Shown: positions 1 to 8,139, numbered from the stretch's first letter. The stretch: DNA of 13,410 nucleotides from an uncultured Burkholderiales bacterium (GCA_903926695.1 CAIYKK010000661.1:1-13410), one strand, 5' to 3'. Program-made: numbers and translations. Notes: generated by a model from the sequence alone, not told the origin.

Positions 1-3000
1 GAGGCGAGCGAAGTCATCGGAAACGCCACCCAGGCGATTAACGAGCTGATGCACGATCCGTCCGATGTCGAGCATTTAACGGTGCTGCGGCGCGCTTTTC
101 ACACGCTCAAGGGCAGCGCCCGCATGGTCGGGTTGAACGAGTTCGGCGAGGCTGGCTGGGCGCTGGAGCAAATGCTCAACAGCTGGCTGGCAGATCAAAA
201 GCCCGCCAGCAAAGAGTTCCGAACTTTGTGCTCTGAGGTCATCGCCGCTTTCCAATCCTGGGTGACGGCGATTGCGGCCAATCAGGATGATTCGTGGTCG
301 GCGGTGCCGTTTCGCAACAGCGCTGAAGCCATGCGCATTGAGGGGCGCTACAGCGCTCTGCAACTCTCAAAACCGGCCACCGGCGCTTCGGACGCTACCC
401 CTGCAGCTCAAGCCACGCTGCAAGCACACGAGCAGCCCGCTGTTTCCGCGCCCGCCGAAGTCGTGCAGATCCAGGCCCAGACGCTGGTCAGCGCCGACAT
501 CGAATTGCCGTACGTCGCAGAGATAGAGGCAGCGGAAGAGGCTGCGCCAGACACGGAGTTTGATTTCCTGTTCGATGCCGAACTGGAACAGGTCGCCGAG
601 CCCGCCCAGTCCGCTGAAGTCCCGGCGGTTGCTGCAGAGGTTATGGCGTTGGCAGACACGTCCGTCACCGAGCTGACCGATATTGAGTTGGAAGGCTTTT
701 TTGCGTTTTCCATGGCAGAAGAGGCGGTGCCCGCTGCAGCGGTGCCCGTGGCGCCGGAACCGGTGTCGGTTGAAGCGATTGAGCTGTCGGAAGAAGATTT
801 TGTCCAGCAGTTTCTGGCGGCGGACGAAATCTTCGAGGCCATCGAGCCTGCGGTGGAGTCCGCTCCAGTAGCGCCTGCAGTCGTTTTACCCTTAAACGAT
901 GCACCGGAAGAAAACGTCACGCGCATTGGAGACCTGCGCATTGGGACGGCGCTTTACAACGTCTATGTGGGTGAGGCTGACCAGTGGTCCAGTCGGCTGG
1001 TCAAGGAGGTGACCGAATGGTCGCGTGAAGGCGATCAGGTGGTCAGTGCTTCCACGGTGGCGCTTGCCCACTCCCTGGCGGGAAGCTCCGCAACGGTCGG
1101 CTTTCATGCGCTGTCGGAAATGGCCCGTGCGCTGGAGCACGCGCTGCAGAATTCACGCGATCACCATAACTACGGTCTTGTTTACAGCCAGGTATTCATC
1201 GATGCCTCAGAGGACATACGCCGCCTGCTGCACCAGTTTGCTGCGGGATTTTTGCGCCATCCGCAGGCCGACATCCTTGAGCGGCTGAACCACCTGGAGT
1301 TTCCTGATTCGGGCGCGACGGGCGCCGCCGATAAGGACGATCTTTACAGTATTTTTGCCGATTCCGAATGGGCGCTCGAAGACCTCGATCCGGCACCAGT
1401 TCCAGTTCCAGTTCCAGTTCCAGTTCCAGCGCTGAGCAAGGTGCTGGACCATCACCACGGCGTTGATGAAGATATCGACGCGGTTGATGCGATTGACCCG
1501 GATTTATTCCCCATTTTTGAAGAAGAATGCCTGGAACTGATGCCTCGCCTGAGCGGCGCATTGCGCCAGTGGGCCGAGCAGCCAGACCTCCACAGCGCAC
1601 GCCTGGAAGTGCTGCGCGTGCTGCACACGCTCAAAGGCAGCGCCCGCCTGGCTGGCGCTTTGCGCCTGGGTGAAATGGCCCACCGGATTGAGTCCGAAAT
1701 CGACTTTGTGGGGTCCGACGCGGCGCACACCCAGGAATTCGAGCCTTTGCTGACCCGTCTTGACGGCATACAGGCCACTTTTGACACCCTGCGCCGCATG
1801 GATGCCACTGGCGCGCAAGAGCCCATCAGCATCGCGCAAGCAGCGCCGCCGCAGGTCACCGAGCTGCACCTTGAGCCGCAGGATGCGCCCCAGGCTTCCG
1901 GCGCATCCGAAGTTTCCGGCACCACCGGCCTCGCCAGCAAGCCCGCCATTCCTGCGCCCCAGGCCATGCTCATGCAGCCGGTGCGCCAGGCCGCGACCGC
2001 ATCCATCCGCGTGCGCTCCCAACTGCTCGACCGCATGGTCAACCAGGCTGGCGAGGTGATGATCACCCGCTCGCGTCTGGAGGCTGAAGTCGCCCAGCTG
2101 CGCGACTCCCTCAACGACATGAGCGGTAACTTGACCCGCCTGCGCCTGCAGCTGCGCGACATTGAACTGCAGGCCGAAACCCAGATGCAGTCGCGCCTGG
2201 CCCTGGCCAAAGAAGCCAAGGCCGGTTTTGACCCGCTGGAGTTCGACCGCTTCACGCGGGTGCAGGAATTGACCCGCATGATGGCCGAATCGGTGAATGA
2301 CGTTGCTACTGTGCAGCGCACTTTGCAGCGCACGATTGAAGCGACGGAAGACGATTTGATCGCCCAGGCCCGCCAAACCCGCGAACTGCAGCGCGATCTG
2401 CTGCGCACCCGCATGGTCGAGTTTGAAGGCATTTCCGAGCGTCTGTACCGCGTGGTGCGCCAGATTTCCAAGGAAACCGGCAAGCAAGTGCGCCTGGACC
2501 TGCTGGGCGGCACCCTCGAAATGGACCGGGGCATGCTCGAACGCATGGTGCCCGCCTTTGAGCATTTGCTGCGCAACTGCGTGACCCACGGCATTGAGTC
2601 GCCCGAAGCCCGCGCCGCTGCTGGCAAAGATGCTGTCGGCCTGATCAGCATCCACGTCCGCCAGGACGGCAACGACGTGTCGATCAATTTCAGCGATGAC
2701 GGCGCCGGGCTGAATCTGGTGCGCATCCGCCAGTTGGCGATCCAGCGCGGCCTGATCCGCGCCGATCAGGCACTCGATGAATCGGCAGCGGCCAACCTGA
2801 TTTTTTTGCCGGGTTTTTCAACGGCCGCCCAGGTGACTGAGCTGGCCGGACGCGGCATCGGCATGGAAGTGGTCCGCTCTGAAGTCAATGCGTTAGGCGG
2901 GCGGATTGAAACGTCCACCGTGACCGGCAAGGGTTCGCACTTCAAGCTGGTGCTGCCGCTGACCACGGCCGTGACGCAGGTGGTGATGATCCGCGCTGAC

Positions 3001-3873
3001 AAGCTGTCCGTGGGCATACCGGCCAATGTGGTCGAAACCGTGCGCCGCATCTCCATCAAGGAGCTGCAGCAGGCTTACAACAGCGGCACGCTCGATGTCG
3101 CAGGCGAGCCGGTGCCGTTTTTCTGGGCGGGCGCCTTGCTGCAGGCCTCGCGCCACAGCAGCGAGACGCAGTCCAAAAACACGCCGGTGGTGATTTTCCG
3201 AAGCGCTGCCCAACGCATTGCGCTGCACGTCGATGAAGTGCTGGGCAACCGAGAAGTGGTGGTTAAAAACCTGGGGCCGCAGCTCTCGCGCCTGCCGGGC
3301 ATGGCGGGTATGTCGGTGCTGCCTTCGGGTGCCGTGGTGCTAATTTACAACCCGGTGGCGCTGGCGGCGGTGTATGGCCATCAGGCGCGCTCCTGGAGCG
3401 CCGACCGCGCAGAGCCGCACATGCTGGGCGGCGATGCGACTGGCAGCGCCGTCAGAATGCCGGGCATGATGCCGGTTGCGCCGAAAATTCCGCTTATCTT
3501 GGTGGTGGATGACTCGATCACCGTGCGCCGCGTCACCCAGCGCATGTTGCTACGCGACGGCTACCGTGTGGCGCTGGCCGCAGACGGGCTGCAGGCGCTG
3601 GACCGCCTGCGCGACGAACTGCCGGCCGTGGTGCTGTCGGACATTGAAATGCCGCGCATGGACGGTTTTGACCTGGCCCGCAACATTCGGGGCGATGAGC
3701 GCCTCAAGCGCCTGCCCATCATCATGATCACCTCGCGCATTGCCGGTAAACACCACGAGCACGCCAAGGAGCTGGGTGTCAACCACTACCTGGGCAAGCC
3801 GTACTCTGAAGACGAGCTGATGAAACTGGTGCGGCATTACTGCTCGGCTGAGGCAGCGGTCGTGCCCATCTGA
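1..3873 (+). CDS. chpA: ChpA/PilL-type hybrid chemosensory histidine kinase (5' end outside window)
   Basis: CheA-like kinase of a type IV pilus (Pil-Chp) chemosensory system, expected to phosphorylate PilG/PilH-type regulators at the inner membrane. The reading frame is open from base 1, so the start lies upstream; residues are numbered from base 1 (1290 visible). Hpt domain 1 carries HTLKGSARMVG (His34). After an acidic Ala/Pro/Glu linker (about 115-295), a divergent Hpt reads HSLAGSSATVG (His357). A third Hpt has HTLKGSARLAG (His542). Then come a CheA-like dimerisation region (about 660-830), an HATPase with N box Asn859, G1 DDGAG (899-903) and G2 GRGIGM (950-955), a CheW-like domain (about 980-1125), and a C-terminal receiver with Asp1170/Asp1171, phospho-acceptor Asp1214, Thr1244 and Lys1266. 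All catalytic boxes look intact. The Hpt-kinase-CheW-receiver order is that of ChpA/PilL rather than flagellar CheA. The family is sure; the exact symbol is less so because pilGHIJ are not visible. Confidence 0.9.
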   Translation, partial: EASEVIGNATQAINELMHDPSDVEHLTVLRRAFHTLKGSARMVGLNEFGEAGWALEQMLNSWLADQKPASKEFRTLCSEVIAAFQSWVTAIAANQDDSWSAVPFRNSAEAMRIEGRYSALQLSKPATGASDATPAAQATLQAHEQPAVSAPAEVVQIQAQTLVSADIELPYVAEIEAAEEAAPDTEFDFLFDAELEQVAEPAQSAEVPAVAAEVMALADTSVTELTDIELEGFFAFSMAEEAVPAAAVPVAPEPVSVEAIELSEEDFVQQFLAADEIFEAIEPAVESAPVAPAVVLPLNDAPEENVTRIGDLRIGTALYNVYVGEADQWSSRLVKEVTEWSREGDQVVSASTVALAHSLAGSSATVGFHALSEMARALEHALQNSRDHHNYGLVYSQVFIDASEDIRRLLHQFAAGFLRHPQADILERLNHLEFPDSGATGAADKDDLYSIFADSEWALEDLDPAPVPVPVPVPVPALSKVLDHHHGVDEDIDAVDAIDPDLFPIFEEECLELMPRLSGALRQWAEQPDLHSARLEVLRVLHTLKGSARLAGALRLGEMAHRIESEIDFVGSDAAHTQEFEPLLTRLDGIQATFDTLRRMDATGAQEPISIAQAAPPQVTELHLEPQDAPQASGASEVSGTTGLASKPAIPAPQAMLMQPVRQAATASIRVRSQLLDRMVNQAGEVMITRSRLEAEVAQLRDSLNDMSGNLTRLRLQLRDIELQAETQMQSRLALAKEAKAGFDPLEFDRFTRVQELTRMMAESVNDVATVQRTLQRTIEATEDDLIAQARQTRELQRDLLRTRMVEFEGISERLYRVVRQISKETGKQVRLDLLGGTLEMDRGMLERMVPAFEHLLRNCVTHGIESPEARAAAGKDAVGLISIHVRQDGNDVSINFSDDGAGLNLVRIRQLAIQRGLIRADQALDESAAANLIFLPGFSTAAQVTELAGRGIGMEVVRSEVNALGGRIETSTVTGKGSHFKLVLPLTTAVTQVVMIRADKLSVGIPANVVETVRRISIKELQQAYNSGTLDVAGEPVPFFWAGALLQASRHSSETQSKNTPVVIFRSAAQRIALHVDEVLGNREVVVKNLGPQLSRLPGMAGMSVLPSGAVVLIYNPVALAAVYGHQARSWSADRAEPHMLGGDATGSAVRMPGMMPVAPKIPLILVVDDSITVRRVTQRMLLRDGYRVALAADGLQALDRLRDELPAVVLSDIEMPRMDGFDLARNIRGDERLKRLPIIMITSRIAGKHHEHAKELGVNHYLGKPYSEDELMKLVRHYCSAEAAVVPI
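1396..1429 (+). repeat. In-frame hexanucleotide microsatellite (CCAGTT)5 in chpA
   Basis: Five perfect tandem copies of CCAGTT (1396-1425) are followed by a partial CCAG. They encode a (Pro-Val)5 run in the linker between Hpt domains 2 and 3. The unit is six bases, so gain or loss of copies changes linker length by two residues without a frameshift. Confidence 0.9.
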
Positions 3874-3878
3874 CAGGC

Positions 3879-3907
3879 CCGAGGCCACCAGCCGGGCCTC
3901 GGCGTTT
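3879..3907 (+). terminator. Probable intrinsic terminator after chpA
   Basis: An 8-bp perfect stem, CCGAGGCC (3879-3886) with GGCCTCGG (3895-3902), has an 8-nt loop and is followed by CGTTT. It begins 6 nt after the chpA stop and lies in the 51-nt gap between convergent chpA and the photolyase gene. The T-run is short, so termination may be incomplete. Confidence 0.6.
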
Positions 3908-3924
3908 CAACACAGCAGGCGGTT

Positions 3925-5400
3925 TTAGGCAGCCTTGACCACCGCGTAGCGCTGCAGCGTCAGCGCCCGCGCCTGGTCATGCTGCACGATGGGCCTCGGG
4001 TAGTTTTCGCCTAACGTCACGCCCGCCGCCAGCAGCTCCATCGGACTCGCCAGCCACGGGCTATGCAGGGCGCGGGTGGGCAGCCCGGCCAGCACCGGCA
4101 GATACCGTCGGATAAATTTGCCATCAGCATCGAATTTTTCGCTCTGGCTCAGCGGGTTAAAAATGCGGAAATACGGCTGCGCGTCGCAACCCGTGCTCGC
4201 CGCCCACTGCCAGCCGCCGTTGTTCGAGGCCAAATCAAAATCGTTGAGGTGCTGGGCAAAATAACGTTCGCCCCAACGCCAGTCCAGCCCCAAATCTTTC
4301 ACCAGAAAACTCGCCGTTACCATCCGCAGGCGGTTGTGCATGTAGCCTGTCTGGTTGAGTTGCACCATTGCCGCATCGACCAGCGGATAGCCGGTGCGGC
4401 CCTCGCACCACGCTGTGAACAGCGCTTCGGCCTGCGCACCTTGCTCCCACACCACCGCGTCATAGGTCGGCTTGAAAGCGCGCTGCGCCGCGTGCGGAAA
4501 ATTGCTCAAAATCTGGGCGTAAAAATCGCGCCAGATCAGCTCGCTGAGCCACGTCGCCGCGCCTTCGCAGCCGGTGTGCGACTGTGCCAGCGCGCTCGCC
4601 GCCAGCTGGCGGATCGACACCGTACCAAAACGCAGATGCACACCCAGATAACTCGGGCCTTTGAGCGCCGGAAAATCGCGGGTGCTTTGGTAGCGTGCCA
4701 TGCGGCCCGCAAAGTCCTCAAACAGGGCCGCGCCGCCCCGGCTGCCGGTCGGGATTTTCAGGGCGGACAGATTGGTGGCTTCAAACCCGAGATCGGCCAG
4801 CGTCGGCACCGGCTGGCGCTCGGCCTCGGGGCGGCTGGCCAGCGCGGCGGCGTATTTTTCCACCGGATAGTCGCTTAGATAAAACGCGTTGACTTTTTTC
4901 AGCCAGGCGTTTTTATAGGGCGTAAACACGCTGTAGGGCTTGCCCGCCAGCGTCAGCACCTCGCCGCGCTCAAAAATCACATGGTCCTTAAAGCTGTGAA
5001 ACGCCGTTCCCTGCGCCGCCAGACTGGCCTGCACGCCAGCGTCGCGCGCCAGGGACTGCGGCTCGTCGTCGTGGTTGGCAAAAACTACATCGACTGAAAG
5101 CTGGGTGGCCAGCGCGGGCAGGGCGCTGGCGGCGGTGTCGTGGCGCACGATCAAGCCAGCGTGCGCCACGCCGTGCTCCAGCCCGAGCTGGCACAGTTGC
5201 GCGTCAAGCTCCACCAGCGACTCGCGGATGAACTCGACCCGGCGGTCGGCGCGGAGCAGGGCGTCCAGAATATCGCGGTCAAACACAAACACGCAAAACA
5301 CTTGGCGGCACGATTTCAGGGCGTGGTAGAGCGCCGCATTGTCGTGCGTGCGCAGATCGCGTCTGAACCACATCAGGCCGGTTGTGTATTTTTTATCCAT
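3925..5400 (-). CDS. phrB: Deoxyribodipyrimidine photolyase (class I CPD photolyase)
   Basis: Light-driven, FAD-dependent repair of cyclobutane pyrimidine dimers in DNA. It has 491 residues; the E. coli enzyme has 472. The N-terminal antenna-binding alpha/beta domain opens with WFRRDLRTHDN (11-21). The C-terminal FAD-binding helical domain holds GRTGYPLVDAAM, GYMHNRLRM, NNGGWQW (393-399) and PYFRIFNP. Tryptophans 318, 374 and 397 fall where the E. coli electron-transfer triad (W306, W359, W382) would, with the last two at identical spacing. The start, ATGGATAAAAAA, places WFRRDLR at the usual distance from the N terminus; no convincing Shine-Dalgarno sequence precedes it. It is convergent with chpA and divergent from yqgE across only 34 nt. 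The two hallmark domains make photolyase more likely than a cryptochrome, but sequence alone cannot exclude an altered substrate range. Confidence 0.95.
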   Translation of the reverse strand: MDKKYTTGLMWFRRDLRTHDNAALYHALKSCRQVFCVFVFDRDILDALLRADRRVEFIRESLVELDAQLCQLGLEHGVAHAGLIVRHDTAASALPALATQLSVDVVFANHDDEPQSLARDAGVQASLAAQGTAFHSFKDHVIFERGEVLTLAGKPYSVFTPYKNAWLKKVNAFYLSDYPVEKYAAALASRPEAERQPVPTLADLGFEATNLSALKIPTGSRGGAALFEDFAGRMARYQSTRDFPALKGPSYLGVHLRFGTVSIRQLAASALAQSHTGCEGAATWLSELIWRDFYAQILSNFPHAAQRAFKPTYDAVVWEQGAQAEALFTAWCEGRTGYPLVDAAMVQLNQTGYMHNRLRMVTASFLVKDLGLDWRWGERYFAQHLNDFDLASNNGGWQWAASTGCDAQPYFRIFNPLSQSEKFDADGKFIRRYLPVLAGLPTRALHSPWLASPMELLAAGVTLGENYPRPIVQHDQARALTLQRYAVVKAA

Positions 5401-5422
5401 CCGGCGATGATGCCCCAGCGCG

Positions 5423-5428
5423 TAAAAT
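5423..5428 (+). promoter_or_regulatory. Candidate -10 element TAAAAT for yqgE
   Basis: TAAAAT matches five of six bases of the sigma-70 -10 consensus and ends 6 nt before the yqgE ATG, which would put transcription start at or near the start codon. No recognisable -35 lies 16-18 nt upstream, so this is only a candidate. It sits in the 34-nt gap between the divergent phrB and yqgE. Confidence 0.3.
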
Positions 5429-5434
5429 CAGCCG

Positions 5435-6025
5435 ATGGCCCAGGATATTCCCTCTTCGATCAACCTTACGCACCACTTTCTAATTGCCATGCCCGGTCTG
5501 GAAGACGAGGCTTTTGCCAAAAGTGTGGTGTACATGTGCGAGCACAGCGAGCGCGGCGCGCTCGGACTGGTCATCAACAAGCCCGGCGACATCAACGTCA
5601 AGGAGCTGTTCGACAAAGTCGATCTGCCGCTGCGCCGCGATGACCTGACGCTGGCGCCGGTGTTTCAGGGCGGCCCGGTGCAGACCGAGCGCGGTTTTGT
5701 GCTGCACGAATCCATGCTGCCCGGCAAAGAAGCGATTTACGCCTCGACCCTGTCGATTCCCGGCGGGCTCGAAATGACCACGTCCCGCGATGTGCTCGAA
5801 GCGCTGTCCACGGGCGCAGGCCCGCGCCGCGTGTTTGTCTCGCTGGGCTACTCGGCCTGGGGCGAAGGCCAGCTTGAATCCGAGTTGCTCGACAACAGCT
5901 GGCTTACCGTCGCCGCCGACTTGGGCGTGATTTTCGACACGCCGGTCAATGAGCGTTATGAAAAAGCGCTGATGCTGCTCGGCCTGCAAAGCTGGATGCT
6001 CTCGCCCGTTGCCGGTCATGCATGA
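5435..6025 (+). CDS. yqgE: YqgE/AlgH family protein (UPF0301)
   Basis: A 196-residue cytoplasmic protein of the widespread YqgE/AlgH family, whose biochemical function is not established; the AlgH name comes from a Pseudomonas alginate-regulation phenotype. Family hallmarks are NLTHHFLIAMP near residues 10-20, CEHSERGALGLVINKP, FQGGPV followed by RGFVLH, and SLGYSAWGEGQLESEL near the C terminus. The length is normal for the family. The chosen start puts NLTHHFLIAMP at the usual place. No Shine-Dalgarno sequence is visible upstream and a possible -10 element lies very close, so a leaderless message is possible. The stop overlaps the proposed ruvX start in ATGCATGA, suggesting translational coupling. 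It heads the yqgE-ruvX-pyrR-pyrB-pyrC' block, an order shared with Pseudomonas. Confidence 0.93.
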   Translation: MAQDIPSSINLTHHFLIAMPGLEDEAFAKSVVYMCEHSERGALGLVINKPGDINVKELFDKVDLPLRRDDLTLAPVFQGGPVQTERGFVLHESMLPGKEAIYASTLSIPGGLEMTTSRDVLEALSTGAGPRRVFVSLGYSAWGEGQLESELLDNSWLTVAADLGVIFDTPVNERYEKALMLLGLQSWMLSPVAGHA

Positions 6026-6482
6026 GCCAGCGCAAACGCCGGAGCTGGACCGCGACCAGCCTGGCAAGCTGCTGAACAAAGCCTCCCCGCAAGCGATCAA
6101 GCTGCAGATGTTTCTGGCGTTTGACTACGGTTTTAAACGCACCGGCGTCGCGTCGGGCAACATCCTGACGCGCACCGCCAGCCCGCAAGCCACCATTGCC
6201 GCCGAGGGCAACGCCCGCTTTCCGCTGATTGAAGCGCGCATCAAGCTGTGGCAGCCCGATGCGCTGGTTGTCGGCATTCCATTTCACCCCGACGGCGCGA
6301 GTCACGAAAACACCGTGCGCGCCCAGAAGTTTGCGCGCCAGTTGCGCGGGCGTTTTGGCCTGCAGGTGTTTGAAGTCGATGAGCGCTACAGCACCACCGA
6401 AGCGCTGGCCAGCGGTGCCAAAGATGCCGACGCCGCTTCAGCCTGCATCATTCTGGAACAATTTTTAAGGAGCCTTCCATGA
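6018..6482 (+). CDS. ruvX: Putative Holliday junction resolvase RuvX/YqgF (pre-16S rRNA nuclease family)
   Basis: RNase H-fold nuclease of the YqgF/RuvX family, linked in E. coli to 16S rRNA 5' maturation and proposed as a Holliday junction resolvase. With the ATG at 6018 it has 154 residues. The first catalytic Asp is in FLAFDYG (Asp36), followed by VVGIPFHPDG, the acidic motif FEVDERYSTTEA and a C-terminal Asp in AKDADAASACIILEQF. The fold and all acidic positions look complete. The start is uncertain: TTG 6009, ATG 6018 and ATG 6108 are in frame. The 6108 choice starts right at the first beta strand, as in shorter homologues. I prefer 6018 because it overlaps the yqgE stop by 8 nt. Its own stop overlaps the pyrR ATG by 4 nt (ATGA). 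Confidence 0.88.
   Translation: MHEPAQTPELDRDQPGKLLNKASPQAIKLQMFLAFDYGFKRTGVASGNILTRTASPQATIAAEGNARFPLIEARIKLWQPDALVVGIPFHPDGASHENTVRAQKFARQLRGRFGLQVFEVDERYSTTEALASGAKDADAASACIILEQFLRSLP
6467..6472 (+). promoter_or_regulatory. Ribosome-binding site of pyrR, inside ruvX
   Basis: AAGGAG lies within the last codons of ruvX, 6 nt before the pyrR ATG at 6479. It is the strongest Shine-Dalgarno match in the operon and fixes the pyrR start, giving the ATGA stop/start overlap. Confidence 0.8.
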
Positions 6483-6991
6483 CCAGTCTGGTCCTCGACG
6501 CTGAGGCGCTGTACACCGACCTGCTGCACGGCCTGCGCCAGCACTTGGACACCTGCGGCCAGCCGCCGCGTCTGGTGGGCGTGGCCTCGGGCGGTGTCTG
6601 GCTGGTTCAGCGCCTGCAAAAAGATTTGGGCTTGAGCGATGAATGCGGCGTTTTGTCTTCCGCCATGCACCGCGATGATTTTTCGCAGCGCGGCCTGTCT
6701 GCCAGCGGCCAGACGCTGCTGCCGTTTGATGTCAACGGCGCGCATTTGATCGTCATTGACGATGTGCTTTACACCGGGCGCACCCTCCGCGCCGTGCTGA
6801 ATGAACTGTTTGACTATGGCCGCCCGGCCAGCGTCAAACTCATGGTGCTGGTGGACAGAGGCGGGCGCGAGTTGCCCGTGCAGGCCGATCTGGCCGTAGC
6901 GCGTGTCACTCTGCCCGCCACCCAGACGCTGGCGCTGGTCCGCGCCGACGATGGGCGTTTCAGCTTTCAATTGCAGGAACATCCCGCTTAG
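6479..6991 (+). CDS. pyrR: PyrR, pyrimidine operon regulator / uracil phosphoribosyltransferase-like
   Basis: Type I phosphoribosyltransferase-fold protein of 170 residues. The PRPP loop is VIDDVLYTGRTLRAV, with the two acidic residues and the TGRT loop intact; HRDD and LVDRGGRELP near the C terminus are also PyrR-like. In Bacillus, PyrR binds pyr mRNA in response to UMP/PRPP and has weak UPRTase activity. In Gram-negative bacteria with this gene order it is linked to pyr regulation but the mechanism is less clear. I see no PyrR binding-loop consensus in the 127 nt before pyrB, so Bacillus-type attenuation is not supported here. It begins within the ruvX stop and is followed at 127 nt by pyrB. 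Confidence 0.93.
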   Translation: MTSLVLDAEALYTDLLHGLRQHLDTCGQPPRLVGVASGGVWLVQRLQKDLGLSDECGVLSSAMHRDDFSQRGLSASGQTLLPFDVNGAHLIVIDDVLYTGRTLRAVLNELFDYGRPASVKLMVLVDRGGRELPVQADLAVARVTLPATQTLALVRADDGRFSFQLQEHPA

Positions 6992-7076
6992 TGTGGCGCC
7001 CCGGCAATGAAAGCATGACACGACACTGAGCGCCGATTCACCCGCGCCTACTTCAAAACACCCCGCCGGAGCGCCC

Positions 7077-7094
7077 TTGCGCGCGCCAGCGCAA
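7077..7094 (+). promoter_or_regulatory. Inverted repeat in the pyrB leader
   Basis: TTGCGC (7077-7082) and GCGCAA (7089-7094) form a 6-bp stem with a 6-nt loop, ending 10 nt before the pyrB ribosome-binding site. It is followed by A residues rather than T residues, so it is not a + strand terminator. It could be a leader hairpin or an operator half-site pair; no function is shown. Confidence 0.35.
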
Positions 7095-7104
7095 AAAAGG
7101 AAAC

Positions 7105-7110
7105 AAGGAA
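7105..7110 (+). promoter_or_regulatory. Ribosome-binding site deciding the GTG start of pyrB
   Basis: AAGGAA is followed by an 8-nt spacer to GTG at 7119. This supports GTG 7119 over the upstream in-frame TTG at 7077, which would add 14 residues absent from the usual PyrB N terminus and would run through the leader hairpin. Confidence 0.7.
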
Positions 7111-7118
7111 CCCCCAGC

Positions 7119-8081
7119 GTGTTGTACCGACGAAATCCCCAACTCAACAAGAACGGTGAACTCATTCACCTGCTGTCCACCGAAGGCCTGCCCAAAGCCA
7201 TCCTGACGCAGATTCTCGACACCGCCGCCAACTTCGTGTCTGTCAGCAGCCGCGAGGTCAAAAAAGTCCCGCTGCTGCGCGGTAAAAGCGTTTTTAACCT
7301 GTTTTTTGAAAACTCCACCCGCACCCGCACGACGTTTGAAATTGCCGCGACGCGCCTGTCCGCCGACGTGATCAATCTGGACATTGCCCGCTCCTCGGCG
7401 TCCAAAGGCGAGTCGCTGCTCGACACGATTGCCAACCTGAGCGCGATGGCCGCCGATTTGTTTGTCGTGCGCCACAGCGAATCCGGTGCGCCGTATTTGA
7501 TCGCCCAGCACGTTGCGCCGCATGTTCACGTCATCAACGCGGGCGACGGTCGCCACGCGCACCCGACGCAGGGCTTGCTGGACATGTACACCATCCGCCA
7601 CTACAAAAAAGACTTCAGCAATCTGACGGTCGCCATCGTCGGTGACGTGCTGCATTCGCGTGTCGCCCGCTCTGACATTCACGCGCTGACCACGCTGGGT
7701 TGCGCCGAAGTGCGCGTCGTCGGCCCCAAAACCCTCGTGCCTGCCGACATGGCGCAAATGGGCGTGCGCGTGTGCAACACGCTCGAAGAAGGCATTCGCG
7801 GCGCCGATGTGATCATCATGCTGCGCCTGCAAAACGAGCGCATGAACGGCGCGCTGCTGCCCAGCAGCCAGGAGTTTTTCAAAAGCTTTGGCCTGACCCC
7901 GGAAAAGCTGCAGCTGGCCAAGCCCGACGCCATCGTCATGCACCCCGGCCCGATCAACCGGGGCGTGGAAATCGACTCGGCGGTGGTTGATGGCGCACAA
8001 AGCGTGATCTTGCCGCAGGTCACTTTTGGCATTGCGGTGCGCATGGCCGTGATGAGCATCGTTGCAGGAAATGAAGCATAA
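7119..8081 (+). CDS. pyrB: Aspartate carbamoyltransferase catalytic subunit
   Basis: Catalyses carbamoyl phosphate + L-aspartate to N-carbamoyl-L-aspartate, the committed step of pyrimidine synthesis, in the cytoplasm. With a GTG start it has 320 residues. The carbamoyl-phosphate motif STRTR is at 66-70, HPTQ at 148-151 and the aspartate-domain HPGPINRG at 275-282; all are intact. No pyrI regulatory subunit is nearby. Instead a dihydroorotase-like gene lacking zinc ligands follows, as in Pseudomonas, where PyrB assembles with the inactive PyrC' into a dodecamer. That makes this a probable class A ATCase, an inference from context. The GTG start with AAGGAA upstream was chosen over TTG 7077. 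Confidence 0.96.
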   Translation: MLYRRNPQLNKNGELIHLLSTEGLPKAILTQILDTAANFVSVSSREVKKVPLLRGKSVFNLFFENSTRTRTTFEIAATRLSADVINLDIARSSASKGESLLDTIANLSAMAADLFVVRHSESGAPYLIAQHVAPHVHVINAGDGRHAHPTQGLLDMYTIRHYKKDFSNLTVAIVGDVLHSRVARSDIHALTTLGCAEVRVVGPKTLVPADMAQMGVRVCNTLEEGIRGADVIIMLRLQNERMNGALLPSSQEFFKSFGLTPEKLQLAKPDAIVMHPGPINRGVEIDSAVVDGAQSVILPQVTFGIAVRMAVMSIVAGNEA

Positions 8082-8087
8082 GGATGA

Positions 8088-8136
8088 CCCCCACGCTTTT
8101 CACTTCGTGTAATGCGCTGCCCCCCGAGGGGGCCGC
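8088..8136 (+). repeat. Dispersed-repeat-like sequence between pyrB and pyrC'
   Basis: This CCCCCACGC...CACTTCGTG...GCCCCCCGAGGGGGC segment resembles an interspersed intergenic sequence I recall from many Comamonadaceae genomes (from memory, not searched). It holds two perfect small hairpins: CAC-TTC-GTG at 8101-8109 and GCCCCC-CGA-GGGGGC at 8119-8133. Only one copy is visible in this window. Confidence 0.5.
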
Positions 8137-8139
8137 CCC

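Noticed and set aside
1452..2726. Long open frame of 424 codons on the minus strand inside chpA
   Set aside because: It is Ser/Arg-rich with no family pattern and lies opposite intact CheA-type domains; an artefact of high GC.
4063..4878. Plus-strand open frame of 271 codons opposite phrB
   Set aside because: Shadow of the photolyase; no motifs and no ribosome site.
7077..7118. TTG start giving a longer PyrB
   Set aside because: The extension covers the leader hairpin and ribosome site; GTG 7119 has proper spacing and the expected N terminus.
7053..8000. Minus-strand open frame of 315 codons opposite pyrB
   Set aside because: His/Arg/Gly/Val-rich with no motif and fully shadowing pyrB.
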